This document shows, piece after piece, positions 1 to 9,546 of a stretch of DNA of 64,000 nucleotides. The notes beneath the pieces were generated by a model. The model saw only the letters and a program-made list of their open reading frames with translations, made no database searches and had not been told where the DNA came from. The translations under genes and the position numbers were made by a program. The stretch is taken from positions 16,006,038 to 16,070,037 of the forward strand of contig CM030845.1 of assembly GCA_018105865.1 (NCBI GenBank), read 5' to 3'. The stretch is from Metaphire vulgaris (Eukaryota > Annelida > Clitellata > Crassiclitellata > Megascolecidae). Position 1 is the stretch's first letter. Each line of letters starts with the position of its first letter.

Positions 1-185
1 TTATGTTGAGTATTTGTCTCATACATAAAATAAGCCGACAAATAATCGACAGCAAAAACAAATTGCCCGTATAATCATAATTATTTGCGATATTTATCAC
101 TTATTTGGTCGTCTATTTTCCTTTTCTGGTGACAATTATACAGAATTCTAATAGTAACAAAATAGTATACGCTGTGTTCGTCTAG

Positions 186-325
186 GACAGGGCAGAGCTG
201 AGCAAATCAACCTCGAGGACGTAACGGAAGTCATTGAGACCGGACAAGAACAAGTGACTTCTGGTCAAATACTCGAACGATCATCGTCTGGTCCGTTTAA
301 GAAAGTCTCTAAGTCTCTACGCTAA
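186..325 (+). CDS. Receptor gene 0, terminal tail exon T2 (no tyrosine motif)
   Basis: The acceptor is TTCGTCTAG at 185. Entered in phase 1, the exon reads on to a TAA at 323-325. It encodes a 46-residue cytoplasmic tail beginning [18 protein letters not shown] and ending in a serine/lysine-rich stretch (SSSGPFKKVSKSLR). The same 140-nt exon is kept in frame at 34678-34817 and 50942-51081, which is the main evidence that it is coding. It has no tyrosine, so it would make a receptor form without phosphotyrosine signalling. The function is unknown. Confidence 0.7.
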
Positions 326-776
326 GACTTTAGCTTAACTTTAGATTCTGAAGACGGAAGCATCATGCTTACCAGAAAAGCAACACAGTTTTAGACATTT
401 CTGTTAATTGGCCAAAACAACATCAAAAGATAGTATAGGGCCTACAAATGTTGTTCGGAAGAATGCTTTGACATGATATCTCCAGGTAGGGACGTAAATC
501 ACTATGGGGACGGCGGAAAACGGTCCCTCCAACCCTAATTGAGGGGATAAAGCATCATTTATCCCCACCCCAATGTTTTGTGCTTATTGGCCACTTCAAA
601 GGGAAAAGGTCATCACTAGTTTTTGCGCATCTTTAACGTCATAAAAGTATCTATATAAAAGTATGACAAGCAAAACTAGCATAGCTTACTAGCATAGCTT
701 AATTATAAAATATGCGCTAGGTGTCATCATCGTATTTTTAACACTCCGTGCTTAACATTGACTCGTTGAATGATAG

Positions 777-913
777 CGACGTATCAGTCTCTTGGAAAAA
801 GACGTAGTACTCATGAATACATGGAACTCATTCGCGATTCTCCTGAAGCAGAAGCAACGATCATCGCCGTTTCGCCATTGTACGCTAACCTGAACACGTC
901 ATCGTCATCATAG
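777..913 (+). CDS. Receptor gene 0, terminal tail exon T3b with ITAM
   Basis: The acceptor is GAATGATAG at 776, entered in phase 1, and the stop is TAG at 911-913. The encoded tail contains [16 protein letters not shown], a textbook ITAM (YxxL, eight residues, YxxL), followed 17 residues later by YANL. ITAMs bind tandem-SH2 kinases of the Syk/ZAP-70 type once phosphorylated; that is knowledge of the motif and is not shown here. The 72-nt exon that precedes this exon in the other copies is deleted, but splicing from the phase-1 transmembrane exon directly to this exon keeps the frame. Confidence 0.75.
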
Positions 914-1084
914 CAAGTGCGTATATCAACAGATACTCAGTTCTACAACAATTTCAAACAGAATTGCAAAAATTGCCTAAAATCAATGAATGCTAAATGA
1001 CGAACTATAGGGCAATCTCAGTCTCATGCCTCTATATTAAATTATCCATATTTGCAGTGCTAACCAACTAACGGTCAGACGATT

Positions 1085-2326
1085 CAACCCTGTTCCTGCC
1101 ATCTGCTATCAATACCTCCAAATACCTCTCTAGTTTCAGCCGCGCTTCTGATCCACTTGGTATGAATATTTCATTTACCAAAGACAAGTTACAGATCTTT
1201 GGAAGTGGATCACAGTCCCTCTCAACCTTTGTTAATGGCTAACAAGTTGACTCAGTAGACAGTTTCATCTAACTTCTAAGGGTGAACGGAACATTGGGTA
1301 TCAGAAACGTCGGTACGGAATATTCGGTACAGGTCATGATAGATATGGTCTGAAACACACGCTATGATTCTTAATTGAGGTGTTTCGTTTTATTGTATAA
1401 GATCTAATAATTAAGACACAAATATTCCATTGTATTGTTATCATCACTGTTTGTTTAAGTTTAATAGCAAGTTCAAATGTAATAAAAAAATATGAAAAGT
1501 CTAAAGACAATGAAATATGTAGTTTAAGTATAAGTAACTAGTTTAAGTGTGGCGTCCATTTAGCGTCATTGTCGTTGCTGGTGAGGCGTAAACTTACCTG
1601 TACGTCGAACATGCACCGAATTCTTCAGTAGCTAATTATCCGGTACCGAACCTTCCACAAATGAAATTTTTTGTTCCGAATTCTCCGGTACCGAATTTTA
1701 CGGGACCGAATGTTCCGGGGCTTGGTAGCGTCCAGTCCTCAAGTGGACACTGCTATCAGGGCCTGACCAGGCATATCAGATGATATCACCCTAGTCTTTA
1801 CAGCCAAGTTCTCTTTGCATAATATCTAAGAGGAAAGAGGTCTGTATCTAACCATCAAGCTCCGTCTGTACCAGACACTTGTCCTGTCTGTCCTAATTTA
1901 CGCAGCCGTGACCTGAACCTTACTCGCCTCGGAACTAAGGAAGTTGGAAGCTTTCCATATGAGGTGCCAACGCCATATGCTTGGAGTTCGCTGGTACGAC
2001 TTTATTACCAATGCGGAGATATCCTCGCGAACTGGATTACCATCGCTCAATGAACTGATAAGTGGTAGCCGCCTCGCCATCTTCCGACATTCTTCCCGCC
2101 TACGAGAAACAGTTTTGGTTCATCAAGTCCTCCTTTGCCACGTCGACCTATCCATCGGCCGTCTACCTCAACGATGGTGGAAGGGCTGTCCTGGTAATCC
2201 CAGGAAAAGATGGATCGACCACATCCGTACCCAGAACAGTGAGATTCCATCAACTCTCTGGAGCCGTGGCATCCGACGGGGTCATAGTCAAGGAGTGTAA
2301 CGGCCCCCTCTGGCTAGGCACTGATG

Positions 2327-2400
<74 letters not shown>
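1085..2400 (+). mobile_element. LINE 3' fragment, reverse transcriptase C-terminus (A1)
   Basis: Broken reading frames carry the end of a non-LTR reverse transcriptase. They include a segment near 1140-1240 (SFTKDKLQIFGSGS) and the C-terminal region 1940-2300 with LEAFHMRCQRHMLGVRWYDF and PGNPRKRWIDHIRTQ. The first of these is the conserved stretch that precedes the zinc-knuckle-like end of many LINEs. The element ends in a (GAT)n tail. A small inverted-repeat element at 1281-1720 splits it. The same arrangement recurs at 35945-37240. Confidence 0.75.
1281..1720. mobile_element. Small inverted-repeat element inside the LINE (A1)
   Basis: It interrupts the LINE codons just before the YLGS-type motif. 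The right flank is CTTGGTAG (1721-1728) and the left flank is the degraded CTTCTAAG (1273-1280); in the A2 copy both flanks are CTTGGTAG. The ends carry inverted GGAACATT.GGTA and GGTACCGAA motifs, repeated several times towards the right. No coding capacity was seen. An 8-bp target duplication suggests a hAT-type non-autonomous element. Confidence 0.55.

Positions 2401-2402
<2 letters not shown>
2321..2402 (+). repeat. (GAT)n microsatellite, LINE tail
   Basis: A near-perfect GAT trinucleotide run joins the LINE end to the conserved GAAAACGAATAGCGTAAT sequence. Equivalent runs lie at 37180-37240 and 56445-56530. It produces spurious poly-Asp and poly-Met frames. Confidence 0.9.
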
Positions 2403-2403
<1 letters not shown>

Positions 2404-2505
2404 AACGAATAGCGTAATCTATGTGCCTGCGTTTAAATACCATGTGCTAAAGACGTGTTGTGTAATTCTGTCGTCTGCATCAGCTGACCAGAAATCGCGG
2501 TTCAG

Positions 2506-2645
2506 ACTCCGACAGAATCATCTACACGGAAATGACGTCACCGGGAGAAAGTGACGTCATCGCTTGGCCTAAATCATGTCAACGAACTCAACCGCTGTTC
2601 AACAAATCAGTATATGCTGCAATCGATCACGCCCTTAAAACATGA
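2506..2645 (+). CDS. Receptor gene 0, terminal tail exon T4 with ITIM and YxxM
   Basis: The acceptor is GCGGTTCAG at 2505. Phase 1 gives [16 protein letters not shown], then [15 protein letters not shown] and TGA. SVYAAI fits the ITIM consensus (S/I/V/L-x-Y-x-x-I/V/L), and IIYTEM gives a YxxM, the kind bound by PI3-kinase p85. The frame is kept in all three array copies (2506, 37347 and 56633), although the DNA around it has been invaded by a LINE. An alternative acceptor 24 to 27 bases upstream would need a phase-0 donor, so the exact start is uncertain. The exon would give an inhibitory-type tail as an alternative to the ITAM tail. Confidence 0.65.
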
Positions 2646-3026
2646 CTCATGCTAAGACTAGACGAACCACCTGTTCGATTCTGACTCTCCAAAATAGATC
2701 AGAAATCCTAAACAAGTTGGTCAAACGCACAGCGACCACATGAAGACATTCTACGCATAGTTAATAGCTATTTACACAGACGAAATTTTCAGATAAGTCA
2801 GCGATAAATACATAGTAGCAAACGAATGATCCAAATGTGTTTTCAATTTATTAAAAAACACCTTCACATTTTTGAAATCAGTGGCGTAACCAGGGTTCCA
2901 GAATAGGGGCGCCATCACTTGTACAGGGAAATTTCTCCGAGTCGACAATGGGCCTGGGAGAGTCATGTACTTCCCCAACAGGGTCTGGGTGGAGTTCCAG
3001 CTACTAAAAAATTAGGTGTATATCAG

Positions 3027-3787
3027 CAGGGATATTAACAAGGACTCAGCCCTCAAGGCCATGGCTGACCCAACCCTCAAGGCCAGGACCAGGACCAAGG
3101 ACTTTACTAAAAAATTAGCAAACCTTGAAACAACATGTCCTGTCATACTAATTAAGCCGTCATTTAAATGCTAAAGCTACATTATATATTAATGCATATT
3201 ACACAGTTCAGTTGACATTTGATGAATGGAACAGACCAAACGTTGCTCTTTTGCATAGTTAAGCATAGTCAGTGATTAAGCTTAGAGCTGCATTTTAAAA
3301 ACACCAATGTTTCCAACAATGAATCTTTCATTTTTGCTCTATATGGGCGCATTATGATTCCGCTTTGAGAGAATATACGCTTCACTGGAGCAGGTGTGCA
3401 TAGAATTCTCTGAAAGAGCGGTTGCAAGTGGACAAACTGTAGTGAACAGGCATCTGTTTCAATCGTCACTTGTGAGCCTGGTGATGGCAAATTGATAGAC
3501 TGTAGATATTCTCTCATTTGTCGCTGCGGAGTACCCCAGACTAAAAATAACCTAGAATTCATTCACTAAAGAAATACACTTAACCTAGATTTTATATGAC
3601 CATGACTGATTTCAAGGACAATTCAATGACTCAACCATCAAGGCCAGGACCAAGGACTCACCCTGCAAGGCCAAAACCAAGGAATCAGCCCTCAAAAGGC
3701 CAGGACCAAGAACTTGAGGACTTGAGGACTTGTGTTCCTTAAAGAGTCCTTAAGGCCAGGACCAAGGCCAAGGACTAACATCCCTCT
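3027..3787. mobile_element. hAT transposon remnant, 8-bp TSD TATATCAG
   Basis: It is flanked by TATATCAG at 3019-3026 and 3788-3795. The third array copy holds the uninterrupted site (GTATATCAGATTC near 57146-57158), so this is a true insertion. The left end begins CAGGGATATTAACAAGGAC and the right end inverts to AGAGGGATGTTAGTCC. The subterminal zones are packed with GGCCAGGACCAAGGACT motifs, as hAT ends often are. It holds the end of a transposase on the - strand. Confidence 0.8.
3269..3562 (-). pseudogene. hAT transposase C-terminal dimerisation region, remnant
   Basis: The frame carries LFQRILCTPAPVKRIFSQSG and then RAKMKDSLLETLVFLKC. This is the hAT C-terminal pattern in which (A/V)xR(V/I)FSxxG..(R)..L.....E.LVFLK marks the dimerisation domain. 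Only this last part remains and the catalytic core is gone. A second copy lies at 38241-38507. Confidence 0.75.
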
Positions 3788-3869
3788 TATATCAGATTCA
3801 AATCTAAAGATGTTTACGATAAACGATTGTTGGTATTTTATCTATTTTGAGAGGTCATCAAAGGTTAAG

Positions 3870-3990
3870 CGCAAAATGGCAGAGTGAGATACGCGCTGGG
3901 GCGGTAGGCTGACGGAGCGGGTTCAAGTCTCTTTAGCGTCCCTAATGGCTTTTACACAGGCCTCCTGAACCACTTTAAATCACGCTATGT
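3870..3990 (+). mobile_element. tRNA-derived SINE (A1)
   Basis: It has a polymerase III A box-like stretch (TGGCAGAGTGAGATACGCGC) and a B box (GGTTCAAGTCT) at normal spacing, followed by a shared tail (TGGCTTTTACACAGGCCTCC). Related copies are at 27565-27660, 38866-38985 and 57236-57360. It does not fold as a working tRNA. Confidence 0.7.
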
Positions 3991-4504
3991 TAGCCTCTAT
4001 ATTATGCTTAAAAAGTACGGATTTGTTTGAAAGTATCGAACGATCTTCAATTGATGCAAAGATAAAGCCAATCCCAAAACAAAATTTTTTCGCTTCTAAA
4101 AACACCTGAACTAGCAACAATCAAAAATTTAAACTTTTGCAAAAATTCATGTTGATATTTCGCTCCGATTTGAAAACGGAACTGTAAAAGATTCTGTAAT
4201 AATTGTATTTGAATTTGATTAGAAATTTTGGTCGAATAGACCCAGACTAGACGAATTTTGACAACGCCATATAACAATTTAATATCACTGACACACAAAT
4301 AAGGAATTCAGGTTAAAAGTTTTTCAGTTAGTTTCTCCATTCATCATTAATTTATGGAGAGCTGTTACACTGTGCGCATCACCCTCTTTCTTGAGCACCA
4401 GGAACACTACATCATTTCCTTCCAGCAAATACATTTGTATTCAGTCAGATTCGACTGTAAGTACTATCACCGCGCCGGTTTCGACTATCTCTGCGAGTGT
4501 ACAA

Positions 4505-6323
4505 TAGGGTGGGTCGAACGGTTGTTGCCATAGCCAGACAATAATAAAAAGATGCTCCCTGATCTGCTGATCAAGAAAAACCCCCATTTCAATATATTAT
4601 TTTTATGTCTAGGGGTCCCAACTTTGAAAAAACTGCATATGAATAATATGTATATTGCATATTTCTTTACAAAGCAATGACTTATTAACAATAACTGCAC
4701 TAACACAGTTGCTGGGATATTATAAACTGTTATGTTGAATATTTTGATAGTTTGTGTTACATTTTGTAAAAAAATAGATGTCTACTATTAGAATAATACA
4801 AACTTTTCTGCAATATCCTTCATAATGTGGTCCACTTCTTGGCCCGCTAGTGGGTTCTGTTTGATAAATGCAAGCTATTTGTTTTCCTTTCATGCCTATA
4901 GCAACCATTGTATTTATGAATTTAATGATGATCATTTCATGGTTTTAGAGGTGAATTGTTCTTAAATTATGGCAAGCTCTAGTACATGAAGTAAAACTCA
5001 ACATTCAGTATTTGGTTTCCCAAACGAAGTAACCAAAACTGTGCTGCCAACATGTGAATATATTCTAAGAGCATGTTATTTTCACCAGCAAAATGAGAGG
5101 CATAAGACTGCTAATGATATTGAAAAAACAGTTGCATCAGAGGTGATTGAGATATATAATAAGGCCAGCATACCTACTCTTGCATTTGATAGCTCAGTTA
5201 AAAAAGTGAAAAGGCTATTTGAGAAAGGGAATGATCTGCAGAAATATCCTGAATCAAAAAACATATAAGACATATCAAGAAGCCCTCTCAAGTTGTGGAA
5301 CTCTGTTTGATATTTGTACATGCAAATGTGTTGATGCTGGCATTGTTGACAGAAAAGATTGTAAATGTCCTTTCCAAGGCAAGATTCCTATAATTGAGTG
5401 GAATTTCTGGGTTGATCAGAAAACTATTAGAAAAATGGTAATTGGCAAGATTGATCCAGTTGCATCAAGTAGGCTGAAACAACTGGAAGACAGAAAAAGA
5501 AAATTAGCAAAATTTGAAGCCAAAACAAAAACAGAATTGGATGAAAGCAGTACTGCTTTAGAAGAGTTTGAAATTAATTACAATTCAGAAAACAGTTCAA
5601 ATGACCCTTGCAGTGATGTCAGTTACATGGACAATGAGGAGACAGAAGAGGAAGATAGTGACAATCAATCCTGTTTTAGCAAAATAGACATCAGTATCCT
5701 GAACTCTGCAAAGCCATTGATAGAGCAAAAGTCAGCAATCGGGATGCTTGTTTGATTACAAATGCTGTCTTGAAATATCTGGGATTGTCATCTGAAAATG
5801 CGCTGAATCCAAGCAAGCTGCGACGTCAAAGGTCTGCTTGGCGAAAGAATTCAGTTGAGGCTCACAAAGAGGGAATTGAAGGAATTGTTCGTCTTGGTTT
5901 TGATGGCAATACGTGATTCACTCCATGGAGCAATAATTCAAAGGAAAAAATCAAGATCGGAGTTGCCAACTATAGAAAGCAAATCTGATTTTCTGCACTA
6001 ATAGTTAAACTGCAGCACTGTGGCATACATATGATTTTGTTCTTACTTGGCTAGTTTTCTTCAATTTAGAAGATGTTAAGCTGTGTCTGGCTCATATCAT
6101 AGTCAGTCAGAATAATGTATCTTGTTAATACTGGTAATGACAGACTGGGTCGGAAAATGCATAAATTTAGTAAAATTGACTTGCGTTTTAATCAAAGTTG
6201 CTGGAAATGAGTGATTCATATGCAAAATCTGTTTTTGATAACTTATTTACTTTAATATGGAGCATCGATTTCCGTTTGTCTGGAATGTGAACTCTAAAAT
6301 TTTGTACTTTTCCACCCACCCTA
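4505..6323 (+). mobile_element. DNA transposon of unassigned family, TIR TAGGGTGGGT, TSD GTGTACAA
   Basis: The left end is TAGGGTGGGTCGAA. The right end read in reverse is TAGGGTGGGTGGAA. Both are flanked by a perfect GTGTACAA (4497-4504 and 6324-6331). The interior holds a broken gene at about 5008-5917 on the + strand. An 8-bp duplication fits hAT, P, Zisupton and several other superfamilies, so I do not assign one. At 1.8 kb the element seems internally deleted. Confidence 0.8.
5008..5917 (+). pseudogene. Broken gene of an unnamed, probably transposon-borne family
   Basis: Three frames are needed to read one protein. The first (to about 5265) contains TVLPTCEYILRACYFHQQNE and SEVIEIYNKASIPTLAF. 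The second (about 5265-5690) contains LFDICTCKCVDAGIVDRKDC, PIIEWNFWVDQKTIRKMVIG and an acidic stretch. The third (about 5695-5915) contains YPELCKAIDRAKVSNRDACL, ALNPSKLRRQRSAWRKN and GIVRLGFDGN before a stop. The cysteine cluster (CTCKC...C.C) may bind zinc. From memory this resembles multi-copy uncharacterised proteins in many invertebrate genomes; I could not check that. It lies wholly within matched transposon ends, so a transposase role is likely. No catalytic domain is visible. Confidence 0.6.
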
Positions 6324-6629
6324 GTGTACAATTTATATTACGAGAGGTTTGCCACTACTAAAACCTTAATTCACACTATTCTAAACCGACACAATGATCA
6401 CCAGGGAACAACCCGCTCAGACAAATCTCAACAAAACCAAAGATTTCCTTTTTCAAATCAAATAGACATGTATTAAGACTCAACGTAACTAAATCGCATA
6501 CCAACATGGCGTTCAGGTTAGTAATGTTCTGGATTGTTAACCTCTTGACTGCGTTGCGGCAATATATACGCTCTTGCGACCTGTTAATTTTTAATATGCG
6601 CGTAAACTGTTGCTAACAAAACAGTTGCT

Positions 6630-7065
6630 AACAAATATAACATATATAACACATATAACATATATAACATATATACAACACATATAGCATATGTAACATA
6701 TATATAACACATATAACATATATATATAACACTTATATAACATATATATATATATAACACATATAACATATATAATATAACACATATGTATATGTTATAT
6801 ATGTTATATGTGTTATATATATGTTATATATGTTATATATATGTTATATATGTTGTATGTGCTATATATGTGTTATATATGTTATATATAACATATATAA
6901 CATATATAACATATATAACATATATATGTTATATATATGTTATATATGTTATATATGTTATATATGTGTGTTATATATGTTATATATATATATGTTATAT
7001 ATAACATATATGCTATATATATGAGTGCAATATATGTTATATATATATCATATATAACATATTTA
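6630..7065. repeat. Long AT-rich quasi-palindrome of TATATAACA / TGTTATATA units
   Basis: Left of about 6787 the units read ATATAACAC and to the right they read TGTTATATG. The two halves are reverse complements over about 150 bp, and a further mixed block runs to 7065. The sequence could fold into one long hairpin. The Tyr/Ile/Cys-only frames in it are not genes. Confidence 0.85.
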
Positions 7066-7087
7066 ACGTAATATTGCTATTTGTTGA

Positions 7088-7443
7088 GTGGACTGGGTTA
7101 AGTTAATGAGGGCATTGCGAAGACTTGGAGTGGATTGGAGAGAAAGACTGCTAATCGGTAATCTTTACATGGGACAAGCAGTGAGAATAAGAATAGAAGG
7201 AGACATGACAGAACCGGGAAAGATTGGAAGAGGGGTAAGACAGGGATGCCCGCTGTCACCACTGCTATTCAATATATACATCGAAGAACTGATCAAAGAA
7301 GCACTGGAGGAGTTGGAAGAAGGAATCAATGTAGGAGGAGTATTGGTACCAGCATTGCGATTTGCAGACGACCAGGCTATGTTAGCAAACAAAGAAAAAG
7401 CTTTACAAAACATCATGGATAGACTGGCCTTGCCACCTGGCAC
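7088..7443 (+). pseudogene. LINE reverse transcriptase palm fragment
   Basis: The frame contains GVRQGCPLSPLLFNIYIEEL (reverse transcriptase motif B) and, after a spacer, LRFADDQAMLA (motif C, with FADD as the catalytic aspartate pair). Upstream is the usual RLGVDWRERLLIGNLYMGQ. It is a fragment with no endonuclease or C-terminus, cut off at the start of the next LINE piece. Confidence 0.85.
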
Positions 7444-7990
7444 CGAAAATCATCCGGGCGGCGGCGTTCAGGACCGATTGTAGACGGCCCAGCTGATATT
7501 CGAGAAGGCCAAGGAGGAGGCCGTTACAATAATCCAACCTAGATAAACACAAGGGCACGGACTAGATGTATCGCAGCTGATGTTGAGATGCAACGACGAA
7601 TCTCCCTAATCTTTCGGAGCTGAAACTAACAGGCGCGGGTTACGATGTTCACTTGACCAACGAAGTTGATCGAACGATAGGGAATCATCAAGGAGAACAC
7701 CGAGGAGGGCTAGTGCAATTTGAATTGAGTGTAATTTATTGATGAAGTTTTTGGAAGGTTGTAGTAAAGGGAGTTGCAGTAGTCTAGTCTGGAATGGACT
7801 ATTGGAGTGGCGAATGTGGAGGCAGTTTTGGAATCAAGGAAATGACGAAGGCGGCGGAGATCACGAATATTGACATCGCAGGCTTTCGAAAGTTTGGAGA
7901 TTTGTGATTCGAAATGTAAAGATTACTCAAATTTGAAACCAAAATTTTTTGCTGTTTGAGCAGGGATTATTTCGGTGTCTGGAGCCAAAC
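7440..7990 (-). pseudogene. Two CR1/L2-type LINE reverse transcriptase fragments
   Basis: On the - strand the right piece (about 7960 to 7740) reads KACDVNIRDLRRLRHFLDSK then PIVHSRLDYCNSLYYNLP. The left piece (about 7660 to 7440) reads IREIRRCISTSAAIHLVRAL then RLDYCNGLLLGL and SVLNAAARMIFGA. Both match the conserved SRLDYCNxLL region of CR1/L2 elements, so two related LINEs lie nose to tail. Frames are broken between the motifs. Confidence 0.75.
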
Positions 7991-8165
7991 CTTGCTTGGG
8001 ACTGTCAAAGAGTTGCTATCGAATGTCAGCTACACTATTTTCATATTGAGAGATTATATTTGAATCATAATTAGTTGTGGAAGAACTCAGTATTGTCGTT
8101 TCCCATTGGTACGCCAAATACAAGCTTGAAACTTGAGCTATATTACTTTGAAGAACTTCATTACA

Positions 8166-8237
<72 letters not shown>

Positions 8238-8239
<2 letters not shown>

Positions 8240-9205
8240 TAACGGAATTGTAGATATGATTATATTAGTTTAAAAGCATAAGGGTAAGTAGTATGTTTAA
8301 GTACTCGCTAGGAGGCGCTTATGTTAGCTTAAGTAAAGGAATAAAGAGTATGTCGATAATAATAATATTAAGGGCCTTTTAGTAATAATAATCGTATGAT
8401 AAATAAGTAAAGAGCCTATAAAGATTGTGTGTAGAGTTATAAGTAGAAGGGTTTAGTTAGTGGGAAGTTATAGCTGATGGACGATTTGAGGCTTAGCACA
8501 CCACTGTATTTAGTGTAGAGAATATCATAAGTATTGACTTTTACAGTGAGCGGGGCCGATGAGCCAGACAGACAGAGGCCGATGAGCCAGACGGACAGGG
8601 GCCGATGAGCCAGACGGACAGAGGCAGATAGAGTCAGACAGACATAGTCTGAGAGATACATGAGAGGTAGGCTACAGGAGTCGAGATTAGCCAATCAGAG
8701 TTGAGTAAGCGAAGGAGGGTAGGAGCCGGTGAGGTCGGTTCAGAGTATATAAGCCAGAGCGGAGATCTGGACAGACAGTGTAGTTGAGCTGTCGAAGCAG
8801 AAGGTTGTCTCATGTGGATAGGTTGATAGAGTACATGAGTACATTTGGATAGGTTGGTAAAGTACTGGAGTACATGAAAAGAATACATGTACATGAGGTT
8901 GGCATTTGAGTATAGTTTGAAGATAAGTACATTTGGAAGCAGTACATGTAGGAAAGGAGTACATGTAGGAATTGAGTACATGTAGGAAGAGAGTACATAT
9001 ATGAGTTTGGATCAAGTCTTAGCCACAAAGCTAAGAGACCATATACGTGCCTAGAGTTAGCACCGTGTAGAGAGATTGGATTTAGGCATCCTGGGTACTA
9101 GAGTAAAGGGTTCGATCTCTACTACATGAGTGTAGCACACGCAGGGGTGAAGGCACCTGTTGAGTCGCCACAGAATTGCGATTCATGGTAAGGCGTGTCG
9201 TTACA
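8238..9205 (+). repeat. 5' LTR
   Basis: It runs from TGTAACGG to CGTTACA, 968 bp. It contains a tandem GGCCGATGAGCCAGACGGACA repeat (about 8555-8630) and several GTACATGTAGGAA repeats (about 8935-9000). It differs from the 3' LTR at two sites that I could see, near 8505 and 8737. Confidence 0.92.
8746..8753 (+). promoter_or_regulatory. LTR TATA box
   Basis: TATATAAG lies in the second half of the LTR, where the U3 promoter is expected. The same site in the 3' LTR is at 12798-12805. Confidence 0.5.
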
Positions 9206-9209
9206 TAAC

Positions 9210-9227
9210 TGGTACCAGAAGTGGGGT
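9210..9227 (+). other. Primer binding site of the LTR element
   Basis: TGGTACCAGAAGTGGGG starts four bases after the 5' LTR. Its complement ends in ...ACCA like a tRNA 3' end. The TGGTNNCAGAAGTGGG form resembles the leucine-tRNA primer sites of some invertebrate Ty3/Gypsy elements; the tRNA identity is inferred. Confidence 0.6.
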
Positions 9228-9546
9228 CTTGATTTGTTTAACACTCAGACTTAGGAAGGTACTCTGAAGTACATTTTTGGTACTTACTTTTGGAGGAAAG
9301 TCATCTCCAATAGTACATGACATCTTGAGTTCGGAATTAAGCTGGTGTACTGAGTTTGGAATTAAACTGGTGTACTGAGATAAGGACTTCGTGTCAGACA
9401 TCTGACATTAGTGTGGAACTCAGCATAGCGAGTAAGTAGCGCGAGTACACGACATATTCGTACTCTGTTCAAAGGAAGTACATAAGTTAAGTTGAGCTGA
9501 GTCTGGAGTACTTAGTACATTGAGTACAGAACTCGACATAAGAAAC

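Larger units (their letters stand above)
1..4500 (+). repeat. Segmental duplication, A block copy 1 (partial receptor unit)
   Basis: This stretch realigns by eye with 34490-39485 and, less closely, with 50740-58160. The shared order is receptor tail exons, a LINE 3' end with a GAT repeat, a further tail exon, a tRNA-type SINE, and an AT-rich end near the GATTCGACTGTA motif. It is the 3' end of a receptor unit whose Ig exons lie left of the window. Relative to copy 2 it lacks about 430 bp near 676-690, which removes the 72-nt tail exon. The homology ends just before the 4505-6323 transposon. Confidence 0.85.

Noticed and set aside
9520..9546. Start of the Gag ORF at 9520
   Set aside because: That codon is TTG; the first ATG in frame is at 9547.
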